Under the pieces are notes generated by a model. The model did not search any database. It saw only the letters and a program-made list of their open reading frames with translations, and had not been told where the DNA came from. The position numbers and the translations under genes were made by a program. A stretch of DNA of 64,000 bases. Origin: Persicitalea jodogahamensis. GTDB taxonomy: Bacteria > Bacteroidota > Bacteroidia > Cytophagales > Spirosomataceae. Positions 1 through 9,085 of this stretch are shown here, one piece after another. Location: NCBI RefSeq assembly GCF_014651615.1, contig NZ_BMXF01000007.1:1-64000 (forward strand). Reading direction: 5' to 3'. Positions within the stretch are counted from its first letter, which is position 1. Each line of letters opens with the position of its first letter.

Positions 1-80
1 ATAGCAGTAGTCTCTTTTCCGTGGTGGTGGTTATAGTTAGCCCTTTCTGTCTGCTGACTGACGATGTTTTCGCTGAAATT

Positions 81-108
81 GCCCTAACGGCTGACAGACC
101 GTTAGGGC
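81..108. repeat. 10-bp perfect inverted repeat beyond the tra operon
   Basis: The arms GCCCTAACGG and CCGTTAGGGC are separated by 8 nt. The repeat lies about 120 bp past the stop of traN, the last tra gene in the window, so a transcript hairpin ending the operon is possible. No T-run follows the stem on the minus strand, so it is not a convincing intrinsic terminator. Nothing else was recognised in bases 1-231. Confidence 0.45.
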
Positions 109-231
109 GGTGAGCACAAACCTCTTAAAATTTGTCATCACTAGTCAAATATACCAAAGCTAAGGTTTCCAATCATACTTTCATGATGATAACTATACTG
201 ATTAAATAGGTAATTAATATAGGAGCCTTTT

Positions 232-1227
232 TCATAACCTCTTGGCCTTTATCAAAATATCGTTTCCCAAATGGAATTTCAAATGTCTTCCACCTGCTTT
301 TTCGTAAATCTCGATTTCCAATATTTTACCATCTGATAAGGTGCTGTATGGTATCGCAATCACTTTTTCCAGACTCTGCAGGCCATTCAGGTGTGTGATA
401 CTCACAGGGTAATCCATCAATACCGAAATCTCTTTCTCTTGGGCAGCCATTCGCCTGATGTGGTTTTTATCCCGGACAAAAACTTTGATGAAATCAATTT
501 GGTAAGGCATCAGGCTTTTATTTTTCATGTCCAATTTCAAATACAGGACATTGTTTTCGTCGAGGAATATACCCCTCAGGAGGATGTTTAAGTCGCTCTT
601 CCGCGCTCCCACCTGTCGGATATAATCCTTTCGCACCAATACTTCAAGAGAGGATGCTTTCAATGACTCTTCCAAGTAATTACCTTCCTCCATCACGTAT
701 ACGTTCGGGGAGTTATTGGAACTCTGACCTATACCCATCGACGTGGTGGCCTGGCCATCGGCTGCCATATTGTTGGAGATGTTGATATTAAAAACCGCTG
801 GATTTTCATTGTACCTAATCAGGAAGCTGAATAGGCCACCGTCTTCTGTAAACACCGTCATATTTGTTTCGCCTGCGAAACCCTTGGTATCCGATTTCAC
901 ACGAAGCACATTCAGTAGTTTTTCCGGCACAGTGGCAATCACAACGTCGCTACCAGCATCGAAATCCTGGATTTTCGAGGGAAAGATGATGTGGGTCGTT
1001 TTGCTGTACGAAAGTTCCATTGGATAACTTCCTCGCACCGATGCCTTGGCAATCGGGAGAATGAAAGGATGAGGTTCTATCTCTATGGGCCTAAGATAGT
1101 TTGCTGATCTTATAGCACTATTGGGAACGATGGAATCATTCTTAATTCGTTGTGCAACAACTACTTTGACTGACAAAGTGAATAACCAGAACAGATTTAG
1201 CGACCTTATGAGTTTTCTATTAATCAT
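232..1227 (-). CDS. traN: Conjugative transposon protein TraN (DUF4138)
   Basis: TraN is an envelope component of the Bacteroidetes mating apparatus, thought to work with TraM and TraK in the channel core. The C-terminal half has the family's beta-rich stretch, including YLKLDMKNKS and a basic segment around FVRDKNHIRRMAAQ. The ATG at 1227 gives a compact signal peptide (MINRKLIRSLNLFWLFTLSV, with cleavage probably at VAQ) and lies 4 nt after the traM stop. Upstream ATGs at 1251, 1254 and 1272 would overlap traM and are possible alternatives. It is the last gene of the minus-strand tra operon visible here; traO-like genes may lie beyond base 1. Confidence 0.85.
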   Translation of the reverse strand: MINRKLIRSLNLFWLFTLSVKVVVAQRIKNDSIVPNSAIRSANYLRPIEIEPHPFILPIAKASVRGSYPMELSYSKTTHIIFPSKIQDFDAGSDVVIATVPEKLLNVLRVKSDTKGFAGETNMTVFTEDGGLFSFLIRYNENPAVFNINISNNMAADGQATTSMGIGQSSNNSPNVYVMEEGNYLEESLKASSLEVLVRKDYIRQVGARKSDLNILLRGIFLDENNVLYLKLDMKNKSLMPYQIDFIKVFVRDKNHIRRMAAQEKEISVLMDYPVSITHLNGLQSLEKVIAIPYSTLSDGKILEIEIYEKAGGRHLKFHLGNDILIKAKRL

Positions 1228-1231
1228 AATT

Positions 1232-2668
1232 TTAATTGATTTGACTTTCATCATTGTCTTGCTCTTCATCAAGGTTCATCTCAGGCGTAGCCGTCCCGGA
1301 TCGTAAAAATATCTGGTAATTGGGCCTAATTGACGCCTTGGGTTGCTGGGCCTTTCGAGTCAGAATATTCTTTCCTGCATTCAATGCCATGCCCACTCCC
1401 TGGGAGGCTAGTTGGCCACCGACCTGTTGTCCGACCGAGCCTCCAACGATATAGCCTGGGCTGGCAAGCTGAGTTGAACCCTGAACAATGGAACTGCTCG
1501 CACGCTGCTTCAACTTCATATCCGGGACGTACAATCCTTTTCGACCATCGAGATCGTAGGCATCCAGATGAACGTTATAGATAAAATTATCCATCCGAAT
1601 CCTACTAACGGTTATGTCTATACGATCTCCATTAATTCTTGCGACGCCGTACACCAGCGTGTTCTTTGGAAGCACAAGTGGCTCACCATCTATTCCAACT
1701 ATCGTCTCGTCCTGCATCCTAATAGCTACCGACGATCCATTGGTAACTGTGATCCCATCTCCGTCACCATGAACGACCGCTCTGATTGAACCGCTTGTTT
1801 TAGTAGGTCTATTATTTCTGAGTTTGCGACCATTTAGCCCATAAAAGGCATTGCCACCTTCTCGCCCATTCGTGCCTATGGCTACATTTTGAGAAGGTTC
1901 GACATGATAATTATCTCTCTTCGCAGCTAGAACAGGATTCCCTCTTTCACTGGCACTACTCATTGGCTGGGGAACAGATGTACCAACACCCGGTTGTCCT
2001 TGCTGTTGGATTTGCTTATCAAGTAAATCGAGAAGTTTCTCATTGGCCCTGATTCGCTGTTGCTCCTCCTTGCTCATTCGTGTCTGATCAAACCTCTCCT
2101 CTCTGCTCAGCGAGGGGTTTCGGTACATTGCATCAACCGTGCTATTGACATTTCGATTAATGCCCCGCTGCTGCTCGATGCTTTTCTCCCATGCACGGTG
2201 CTTTTTCTGTTGGCTACTCAAGTTGACCTCTTTTGAGGTGGCAATGTTTCCATTCCTTGCATTGGCCACCATTTCCTCAGCCAAGGCATCTACTGTCTTA
2301 TCATTATTGGACGAGATACCCATCGAAGTCCCACCTTCTCCATTCAGCATTTTGGAATTGATATTGGAATTATCGTCAAATGAAATCCCTAGTCCATTAA
2401 CTTCATTTAGAGGAATTTCCGAAGAGTAATTCCCGTATTTCTTGTCTTTTTCCAAATCCTTCACTTTCGCCTCGGGAACTGACATGGCAACACCAACACC
2501 AACATCATAACCTTCTGCTCTGGCCGATTTGCCGATCCAACCCTGAATGTTACCAATGATTCCCGCAGCTATGAGAATAGGGATTGGAAGCAGTACCATA
2601 AAAATATGTTTGGTAGGCTTCGATAGCTGCTTGGCCTTGTCGGCTTTTATTTCTGTGGTCTTGTCCAT
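1232..2668 (-). CDS. traM: Conjugative transposon protein TraM
   Basis: TraM is a VirB10-like inner-membrane-anchored scaffold of the transfer channel. The 478-residue protein has one transmembrane helix near residues 21-42 (IFMVLLPIPILIAAGIIG), then a long low-complexity periplasmic linker rich in Q, N and S. The C-terminal beta domain (about residues 290-400) contains IRAVVHGDGDGITVTNG and LPKNTLVYGVARINGDRI, the part most typical of TraM. It sits between the TraL-like gene (4-nt gap) and traN, as in CTnDOT-type operons. The helix-linker-beta architecture and the gene order agree, so the call is firm. Confidence 0.88.
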   Translation of the reverse strand: MDKTTEIKADKAKQLSKPTKHIFMVLLPIPILIAAGIIGNIQGWIGKSARAEGYDVGVGVAMSVPEAKVKDLEKDKKYGNYSSEIPLNEVNGLGISFDDNSNINSKMLNGEGGTSMGISSNNDKTVDALAEEMVANARNGNIATSKEVNLSSQQKKHRAWEKSIEQQRGINRNVNSTVDAMYRNPSLSREERFDQTRMSKEEQQRIRANEKLLDLLDKQIQQQGQPGVGTSVPQPMSSASERGNPVLAAKRDNYHVEPSQNVAIGTNGREGGNAFYGLNGRKLRNNRPTKTSGSIRAVVHGDGDGITVTNGSSVAIRMQDETIVGIDGEPLVLPKNTLVYGVARINGDRIDITVSRIRMDNFIYNVHLDAYDLDGRKGLYVPDMKLKQRASSSIVQGSTQLASPGYIVGGSVGQQVGGQLASQGVGMALNAGKNILTRKAQQPKASIRPNYQIFLRSGTATPEMNLDEEQDNDESQIN

Positions 2669-2672
2669 ACGA

Positions 2673-2915
2673 TTATTGAAAAAAAGGAAAGAGTAAATGA
2701 GCGAAATAATAGAATGCGGCCAGCCACATGAGGCTGATTATAATCGAGGTGGCTCGTACCCCAATCTTGTGCTGAAAAGAGTTAAGCGCGTTCCCGGTCG
2801 ATCGAGTTTTTCCCTCGATTGCCTTTCTGATTCCTGCTCCTACAGCGTAGCCCGAAAGCCTAGGTTCGCTTTTACTCGTTTTCACCGTATTTTTCTTAAA
2901 ACGCATGATAATCAC
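2673..2915 (-). CDS. TraL-like small membrane protein
   Basis: An 80-residue basic protein with one C-terminal transmembrane helix (about residues 56-78, IISLMWLAAFYYFAHLLFPF). It occupies the traL position between traK and traM, and the size and topology fit TraL, but I see no diagnostic motif. The longest frame starts with a GTG that overlaps the traK stop codon (GTGA). An in-frame ATG lies at 2906. The overlap implies translational coupling to traK. Confidence 0.6.
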   Translation of the reverse strand: MIIMRFKKNTVKTSKSEPRLSGYAVGAGIRKAIEGKTRSTGNALNSFQHKIGVRATSIIISLMWLAAFYYFAHLLFPFFQ

Positions 2916-3529
2916 CTAGTTATTTCTTCCTTGGCGTCACTACGCTGCGTAATCCTGAAATTTCTGAGCAGAAAACCCTGAGGGTTTACCTCCGACCGGG
3001 TAACATCTACAAGGGAAGCCTCAGACGCCAATAGTCGCGTACTTTTGTTGGTCGCCCGTTCCTGAATGACTTTGAATACAGTTCTCACGCTGTAAGGATA
3101 TTTCTTCATATCTACCTCTACATTTTCCACCACCACTTTCTGGTTGGTGTTGGTCTGGATCAACTTTTGATAGAACGAGTCCTCTTTTAATCGTTCAAAT
3201 GTCATTTTCACGGATTCATCAGCCAGAAAAGATGCTTTTACGTAGTTGGCCTCAATGGATCGAGCATCGGGTGGATTTGTAAAGAACAGTTCATGGAAGC
3301 GGGTTACGTGAAAAATCGCTTCCGCAGGACGGTTCTCCATCACATTGGCACTAAATGCCTCAAGGGCAACACCTCTGTTAACTACAAAAATTCTCTTAGA
3401 GGCGTCCGATGAGTGTTTATAAGCCATTACTACCGAGACAATGCAGGTAATCAAGCAGCCAATCACGACGGTGATTACGAGCAACCTGGCACGCTGATGG
3501 CCTTTTTCCAAATCGAGCAGTTCTTTCAT
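2912..3529 (-). CDS. traK: Conjugative transposon protein TraK (VirB8/TrbF-like)
   Basis: A 205-residue bitopic inner-membrane protein. A short cytoplasmic N-terminus is followed by a transmembrane helix at about residues 14-36 and a periplasmic domain. Family features visible are RIFVVNRGVALEAFSANV after the helix, VTRFHELFFTNPP and DVTRSEVNPQGFLLRNFR near the end. VirB8-type proteins nucleate assembly of the type IV channel. It is preceded by a truncated paralogue at 3534-3743 and overlaps the TraL-like gene by 4 nt. Confidence 0.88.
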   Translation of the reverse strand: MKELLDLEKGHQRARLLVITVVIGCLITCIVSVVMAYKHSSDASKRIFVVNRGVALEAFSANVMENRPAEAIFHVTRFHELFFTNPPDARSIEANYVKASFLADESVKMTFERLKEDSFYQKLIQTNTNQKVVVENVEVDMKKYPYSVRTVFKVIQERATNKSTRLLASEASLVDVTRSEVNPQGFLLRNFRITQRSDAKEEITR

Positions 3530-3533
3530 TTTC

Positions 3534-3743
3534 TTATTTTAGAATGGCTTCCTGATTCTCTGTGTCATCGAAAACCTGCAAGGTTACCCCGTGATTATGA
3601 ATGTACGTGACGCTAGTCCTTTCGTTGAATTTTTTATAACACCAGACCACACAGCCAATTGTCATGGCCAATGAAAGCACGGAAATCACTATGGCTTCTA
3701 ATTGAATTCTCATGAAACTCTCATAAATAGATTTTCTTCCCAT
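3534..3743 (-). CDS. Short TraK-like N-terminal paralogue
   Basis: A 69-residue protein with one transmembrane helix (about 15-33). The segment after the helix, TYIHNHGVTLQVFDDTENQ, lines up with RIFVVNRGVALEAFSANVMEN of the neighbouring TraK at the same distance from the membrane. It therefore looks like the anchor and first strand of a TraK without the periplasmic domain. It ends 4 nt before traK, and its start overlaps the traJ stop by one base (TAATG). Tight packing and an intact frame argue for a real gene, not debris. The function is unknown; it might modulate TraK assembly. Confidence 0.65.
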   Translation of the reverse strand: MGRKSIYESFMRIQLEAIVISVLSLAMTIGCVVWCYKKFNERTSVTYIHNHGVTLQVFDDTENQEAILK

Positions 3744-4927
3744 TAGTTGCTGTGTCTAGCATTATTTGAAAAACCACGTGAAGGGCCTCTGGCGGTTGAG
3801 CCAGAACTTCCGTTAATGTGAGTATCCCCTCCCCTACCCATTCGACTACTCGCTGTGTCTTTAATCATTGAACCAATCGGACCTGAGGTTCCCATCACAG
3901 AAGTAGCCATAGTTCCGCCGGACATACGCTTGTTCCCGAATCTTCCTGCGGCATTGGTATTTGAAGCAATCTTTCCTGTCAGCCCTTGAATCATGCCCGA
4001 TGAACCTCCTACCACCATAATCATATTTGTAATGGATGGAATTTGCATATACAAAACCAAGAGAATGATCAATACCCCGGTGTAAACCAGACCGAAAGCA
4101 AAGGGATCCTGGGAAGGCAGCGTACCGGACATATCTCCCGAAATCATCATTTCATCAAGGAAGCCCATATTTAGAGTGACCGCAATGTTCTGATAAATGC
4201 CCGCTACCATTGGCAGGAGGGCGTAATTCACATATTTGCCGAACCACTCCAAAACATTGTTACTCAAACCGTCGAAGATCGCAAAAGCGATGGCAAGAGG
4301 AGCTACTATCCTGAGTATAATCCGGTACACCGCCGAAATCAAGTACAGAATGATATAGGCGATGTCACCTAATAGAGAGAGCATGGACTGAGTAAAGTCG
4401 TACATGGCGGATTTAAAGTCATCCGACATTTTGCCAACGGCAATATTGAAAGACTTGGTAACGGCGGCAAACATATCATCACTTGGTTCACCGAACTCCA
4501 TCGCGTAGGCATCGTCGTTATCCTCTATTTCCTTCCACTTTTTCTTGACGGCTTCTTCCCGTTTTTTCTGTAGCAAAGCTACTCGGCTCTTGACTGATTC
4601 GTTATCGGCTTGGGCAGCCACCGCAACTTTCTGGAAAGTTGTGTCGATGAGCGTGGTGATTTGAGGGACGAGCCCGATCAGAATCATCAGTGCAAAGGGG
4701 CGCAGTAGTGGAATAAAGTTAATGCCTTCATTCCTAATAATTTGACCGGATATTTTGGAAGCTACGTAGAAGAGTCCCGCAATGCCGGCAATTGCTCGAG
4801 AGGCATTCATAAGTTCGACACCGATTCCGCTGTTATAGGTGTTTTGGGCGATTTCCTTGGTGTACATTGTATCGATAACCTTCAAAAGGTCTGCACTACC
4901 AAACGCCAGAATGGTCAGACTACTCAT
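3743..4927 (-). CDS. traJ: Conjugative transposon protein TraJ (VirB6-like)
   Basis: A polytopic inner-membrane protein of 394 residues, the Bacteroidetes counterpart of VirB6, forming part of the DNA path through the inner membrane. Hydrophobic segments are visible around residues 45-60, 80-100, 185-240 and 270-300, and FDGLSNNVLEWFGKYVNYAL falls in the conserved region. The last 80 residues are a Gly/Ser/Arg-rich tail. It overlaps the upstream gene by 4 nt (ATGA) and the following TraK-like gene by one base, so the block is translationally coupled. Confidence 0.85.
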   Translation of the reverse strand: MSSLTILAFGSADLLKVIDTMYTKEIAQNTYNSGIGVELMNASRAIAGIAGLFYVASKISGQIIRNEGINFIPLLRPFALMILIGLVPQITTLIDTTFQKVAVAAQADNESVKSRVALLQKKREEAVKKKWKEIEDNDDAYAMEFGEPSDDMFAAVTKSFNIAVGKMSDDFKSAMYDFTQSMLSLLGDIAYIILYLISAVYRIILRIVAPLAIAFAIFDGLSNNVLEWFGKYVNYALLPMVAGIYQNIAVTLNMGFLDEMMISGDMSGTLPSQDPFAFGLVYTGVLIILLVLYMQIPSITNMIMVVGGSSGMIQGLTGKIASNTNAAGRFGNKRMSGGTMATSVMGTSGPIGSMIKDTASSRMGRGGDTHINGSSGSTARGPSRGFSNNARHSN

Positions 4928-6108
4928 TGTGGTTTCGGTTTGGTGGTGGACTGGCCCTTGTACTTTTCCGCTAGCGCGGCATTGGCCGCATCCAGTTTTT
5001 CATTCATTTCCTTAGTGTACTGTTCCTTGAGCGGTGTTATGGTCTCCTGAACGATCTTACTTCTTTGTAAGTCGATTTTCTTCTCGTAAGCATCCCAAAG
5101 AGGGCCACAGATCTCCTCCATTTGGTACTCCCAGTCTTTTAGCGCTTTATCGAATGCATTTTTCCCTTTATCCTCGTAATGGGTTGTGAAAGTGGCCCCG
5201 CTCGTAGAATCATAGTGCATGGTGGAAGTAAAAAAGGTATTCTGTGGAGTTAGTTGTGGAATCATTGGGCAAGCGCCTTCTCTCATCTTTATGTTAAAGA
5301 AACCTGCTTGGGTTGTTTTGGGAATCTGTAAGCTGGCCAGAGATTCGGCTTCCAGTTCGGCGATTTGCAATTTGGTATTGTACTCTTGGTAAAGCTGCTG
5401 CTGAATCATGGCTGATTCCTGCGCCATCTTTCTCTCTACGTCAAAATCAACTTCCTCATTGTCATATTCATTTCCATAAGTGTAGCCGGAAAACTCGTCC
5501 ACACTCGAAAAGCTGCTTCCACCGTTGCGGGTGACATTGGAAGCAATATTGTATAAGCGAGCGGTAGCCGCTTTGTCCTCTACGCCGAAAGAGCGCCGCT
5601 GAGAAATGTAGTTTATGCGTCCCACGTAGTGTCGGATTTCGGTATTTAGCCGTTTTAATTTGTCCGAAGCCTCATTTATTCCCCGCAGACGAGCACCGTC
5701 GTCCATGGTGGAGTTCTTCTGCTGCACCACTTCCGCCAGATCGGTCGTAATAGCCGCGACTTCTTTGGCGAAAGACACGAAGTCTTTTGATATCACGCCG
5801 TATTCAGTAGAAAGAATATGCTTGTCGGCGGCCATTACCTGGCCGTAGTTATTAATCAACGAAAGCGTAGTGCTGGCTTCCTTAGCCAAATCAACCCCTC
5901 TACCCACTTGGCGAATGAATTTCGAGATTTGAACCAGTTTTTTCACGTTCCCTACAAGCTGCCCGAAAGAAGGCTCTTGGAAAAACTTGATTATGGTGGT
6001 CACTGTCGTGTGGATGGGATCATAGGTCACCATCTGTGCGAAGCCACTGTACGCTCCCAGCAACGAGCAAAGAAGCAGGAAGACGAGTTTTGTTCGGTTT
6101 GGTTTCAT
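4924..6108 (-). CDS. traI: Exported conjugation protein in the TraI position (VirB5-like)
   Basis: A 394-residue secreted protein. The signal peptide spans residues 1-24 (MKPNRTKLVFLLLCSLLGAY, ending at GFAQ). The rest is largely helical and coiled-coil, as in VirB5-like tip or periplasmic factors. Helical stretches flank residues 60-160, and a basic, Ala/Lys-rich helix forms the C-terminus (KEQYTKEMNEKLDAANAAL). The position between the TraG ATPase and traJ is where CTnDOT elements carry traI (DUF4141). It is longer than the roughly 200 residues of classical TraI, so the symbol rests mainly on synteny. Confidence 0.65.
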   Translation of the reverse strand: MKPNRTKLVFLLLCSLLGAYSGFAQMVTYDPIHTTVTTIIKFFQEPSFGQLVGNVKKLVQISKFIRQVGRGVDLAKEASTTLSLINNYGQVMAADKHILSTEYGVISKDFVSFAKEVAAITTDLAEVVQQKNSTMDDGARLRGINEASDKLKRLNTEIRHYVGRINYISQRRSFGVEDKAATARLYNIASNVTRNGGSSFSSVDEFSGYTYGNEYDNEEVDFDVERKMAQESAMIQQQLYQEYNTKLQIAELEAESLASLQIPKTTQAGFFNIKMREGACPMIPQLTPQNTFFTSTMHYDSTSGATFTTHYEDKGKNAFDKALKDWEYQMEEICGPLWDAYEKKIDLQRSKIVQETITPLKEQYTKEMNEKLDAANAALAEKYKGQSTTKPKPQ

Positions 6109-6167
6109 GCTAGTTAGAATAAAAGGTTATCAGGCTATATTACATACAGGAAATTTGTCTCCAAGGC

Positions 6168-6188
6168 AAAGTGACACCGTGTCACTTT
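6168..6188. promoter_or_regulatory. parS-like 21-bp palindrome inside the tra operon
   Basis: Perfect arms AAAGTGACAC and GTGTCACTTT surround a central C, in the 97-bp gap between traG and traI. The same palindrome occurs at 16762-16782 directly after parB and, with one mismatch, at 14618-14638 before parA. The shared copies beside parAB make a ParB-binding site (parS) the most likely identity. A regulator operator is the alternative. Confidence 0.6.
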
Positions 6189-6205
6189 GAAAGTTCTCAC
6201 AATGA

Positions 6206-8734
6206 TCAGAATGAAGCGAAATGTTCGGCGCGCTCTCCTTTGCTCCAGGCTCTGATAGCCTTCTCTGTATTTCCTTTATAGACTGTCTCAGCTAATTTTT
6301 GAATTTGCTCTACCTCGCTTTTTTTAGTGGTGAAAGCTGCGTAGGCGGTCGGAGAAACTTCAATTCCGTACACCTTAGTCAAATCTTTGAGCATCACGCA
6401 AGCCTCCCGGTAAGGCGGCCGCTTGTGGTCGAGGGAACGATTCACACTTTGCACAATAGCCGACTGCTTTGGGCTAAGCCCTAGAAGACTTTCGATTTCG
6501 GAGAACCTATTTTCGTAGTTTTTCTGATCCAGCAAAACTTTCACATCAGAATTGTTTATGATTGCGTCTTTCACTACCTCATTGCCTACCAGATCATCAA
6601 GCTCCTGGGTTACGACGATCAATGCGCCATCATGCTTCCGAACGGTTTTGGAGGCCCACCGCAGGAAGTTGGCAAATTTCTCCTTAGTCAGCGCTTTCCA
6701 AGCTTCTTCAATAATCAATGCTTTTATCACCCCTTTTACATTGAAAAGCTTTCTGACGTATGTATTCATAATCATGATGGTAGTCACCGGGAACAATACC
6801 GGATGATCCTTGATGTTATCCAGTTCATAAATGACGAAGCGAAGATCCATCAGGTCGATGTTAGCGCGTGAGTTCAATAAAAATCCGTATTGACCATCCC
6901 GGTAGTAGGGTTTGAGACAGTATAGAAAATTGGTCAAATCAAACTCCTGCCCTTCCCTACCCCCGTTGGCGGTAAATATCTCCGGGTAAGTATGCTTGGT
7001 GAAATCATAGAAAGTGTCGAAGCATGGAAAGGTTCGACCTGAATTGTGCCTATCGTTTCTGAGGGCAGCATAGTAATTGTGGACAATGTCGCGAATCGTC
7101 GTCAGCTCGGCGTTTGTCACTTTCTCATTATCAGATTTCCACAAAGACAGCAGCAGTTCAGCTAATGCATCCTCGTCCTCTTCCTGGGGACTTGCTTCCT
7201 TAAAGTAGAAAGGGTTAAAACTGATCGGATTTTCTTTTTCGTAGGTCACGTACCTGCCACCCATCACGTCGCATAACCTGCGGTAACTGTGGCCAACATC
7301 CACAATGCTTACGTGCATACCCGCCGTGAGCATATAATACACCATGTTGTTGGTAAAGAATGACTTCCCAGAACCTGAAGGGCCGACAATGAACGTGTTG
7401 CGGTTTGAAATTGACCCATTTTTTAATGGTTCATCAAAAAGATCGACCATTTTAGGATTGCCGAACCGATCCGTCATTTTTATACCTGACTTTGAAAAAG
7501 GGGCATCGTTGTAATTGGTCTCGATGGCCAGCAAACAAATAGCTTCCTCGACAAATGAGGTAAGCAGATTGTCTGCGCCTAGCTCACCAATGTTGCCAGG
7601 GATACATGACCAGTAAAGCGTTGAGACATCATGCCTAGCCAATCTTGGCACAAAACCAATATTACTTAGCGCGGATGCTGTGCTGGAACGGAAAGCCTCC
7701 GCCGTATCGCGGTCCCTTTCCCAAACCATGATATTGAAATGGGCTTTCACCGCTGTCCTGGCACTCTTTTCCATTTCAAGGAGATATTCGTCCTTATAAC
7801 CCATGGAAACCTGGTTTCCTTTTTCCCACTCCGAGAAGGAGGTGTGCCTTTTGATTTCCGCAACCAGCTTCTTTGAAAGAGCGTCGCGGTCTTCGATCAT
7901 GATGACCTGGTTGTAGATGTGATTGAAAGGCAACCCTAACCCCAGAAACGCGCCAGTACTAACCGGGATACTGTACCGTTCGGAAGAATAAGGCTCGTAA
8001 ACGAGAGAGTTAGTCACGACCGGAGGAAATACGCCCAGTTCTGAAATGACGTAAGTGAAAGCGGTATTACCACCTACCTGAATCGACCCGTCCACGGCGG
8101 TCTCAATCTCATGCAAACTGCGGTCATCAAAACTCAGGCTGGTGTAATTTTCAAGCAAACCAGTTTTGGTCGCGTCACCAACAATTTCCTCTATGAGCAG
8201 TCGTCGAAGGCTCGCTTTACCCGACCCATTCAATAGGTACTCGAACTGCTCGCAGGTATCCAAAAAAGTCTCCCAGGTTTCGGGTAAAAGAACATCTTTC
8301 GGCACCAGGTGCCGTTTCAACAAGGAAGAGTGTTTTGAAGATTTGGAAGTTCTGCCTTTAACATCACTACTTGGCCGGGTAATGTAAATGTAAGCTCTGT
8401 GCTTCAGGCATGAGCGCTCGGAAAAATGCAGTTCATTGTCAAACGCGACAAAGTTTCCGTTCCTAATCGTGGGGCTTTTTAAGTTTGCTTCGTAGGTCTG
8501 GGATACATACCAATCCTGCTTGTGCATAATGTAGCCCACGGGTAGCGTCTTGACCGCGCTCACATAGGCTTCGGTTAGAATGTCAATCTCTCCGTCGGAA
8601 GAAGTGAAGATCTCAGGATGAGTCACTTCAAAGGCTATAGTCAAGTCACAGTTGACGGAAATGATTACTCCCGTTTCTTCGTCTATCCTAAAAATTGGAT
8701 ATATCTCCTCAAATTTTTTCACTCGATTTGCCAT
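6206..8734 (-). CDS. traG: TraG-family conjugation ATPase (VirB4-like)
   Basis: The VirB4-type ATPase that powers assembly of the mating channel. The Walker A motif GPSGSGKS is near residue 450, and the Walker B region ALIIEEAWKAL near 670 is followed by RWASKTVRKHDGALIVVTQE, typical of the family. At about 840 residues it has the usual TraG length. The ATG at 8734 is chosen because the longer frame would need a TTG. It is followed by the parS-like site and traI, and preceded by traF after a 15-nt gap. It is distinct from the VirD4-type coupling protein at 17894. Confidence 0.92.
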   Translation of the reverse strand: MANRVKKFEEIYPIFRIDEETGVIISVNCDLTIAFEVTHPEIFTSSDGEIDILTEAYVSAVKTLPVGYIMHKQDWYVSQTYEANLKSPTIRNGNFVAFDNELHFSERSCLKHRAYIYITRPSSDVKGRTSKSSKHSSLLKRHLVPKDVLLPETWETFLDTCEQFEYLLNGSGKASLRRLLIEEIVGDATKTGLLENYTSLSFDDRSLHEIETAVDGSIQVGGNTAFTYVISELGVFPPVVTNSLVYEPYSSERYSIPVSTGAFLGLGLPFNHIYNQVIMIEDRDALSKKLVAEIKRHTSFSEWEKGNQVSMGYKDEYLLEMEKSARTAVKAHFNIMVWERDRDTAEAFRSSTASALSNIGFVPRLARHDVSTLYWSCIPGNIGELGADNLLTSFVEEAICLLAIETNYNDAPFSKSGIKMTDRFGNPKMVDLFDEPLKNGSISNRNTFIVGPSGSGKSFFTNNMVYYMLTAGMHVSIVDVGHSYRRLCDVMGGRYVTYEKENPISFNPFYFKEASPQEEDEDALAELLLSLWKSDNEKVTNAELTTIRDIVHNYYAALRNDRHNSGRTFPCFDTFYDFTKHTYPEIFTANGGREGQEFDLTNFLYCLKPYYRDGQYGFLLNSRANIDLMDLRFVIYELDNIKDHPVLFPVTTIMIMNTYVRKLFNVKGVIKALIIEEAWKALTKEKFANFLRWASKTVRKHDGALIVVTQELDDLVGNEVVKDAIINNSDVKVLLDQKNYENRFSEIESLLGLSPKQSAIVQSVNRSLDHKRPPYREACVMLKDLTKVYGIEVSPTAYAAFTTKKSEVEQIQKLAETVYKGNTEKAIRAWSKGERAEHFASF

Positions 8735-8749
8735 CGCTCTCAATCTTAA

Positions 8750-9070
8750 TTACTTAGTCCTCAGCCTCACAATTGACCTGATTGATTTATATCTTACGAT
8801 ATGCTTTGGTTGTAGGCTTCGTACCGGAAGTTTGTCGAACCCCCACCTTCCATGCGACTTGTTGTAGCTCGTGGGAATGAGATAGGATGCCACTAACCCC
8901 GAGCCTAGAAAAACAATGTTGAACAGTATTGGGACACCAAATATGTGCAGCAGCAAAGTCGTCATAATGAACCCGACCGCCCCACCAGCCGCATAGTAGA
9001 AGTAGCGTCCACGCAGCCCCTTGAACTCGATCTCGTTGTCGATTCCTCGATAGATAGAATACTTTTTCAT
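8750..9070 (-). CDS. traF: TraF-like DUF4133 membrane protein (VirB3-like)
   Basis: A 106-residue protein with the DUF4133 pattern: YSIYRGIDNEIEFKGLRGRYFYYAAGG, two adjacent transmembrane helices (about residues 25-45 and 48-66), then GRWGFDKLP and a basic tail. VirB3-like proteins pair with the VirB4 ATPase, and here the gene sits directly upstream of traG. Size, topology and order all match, so the call is firm. Confidence 0.88.
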   Translation of the reverse strand: MKKYSIYRGIDNEIEFKGLRGRYFYYAAGGAVGFIMTTLLLHIFGVPILFNIVFLGSGLVASYLIPTSYNKSHGRWGFDKLPVRSLQPKHIVRYKSIRSIVRLRTK

Positions 9071-9085
9071 ATTTGAATGCCTGGT

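Noticed and set aside
391-591. Plus-strand open frame inside traN
   Set aside because: Antisense to a well-supported tra gene, with no motif and no promoter; the same holds for the other overlapping frames in the tra region.
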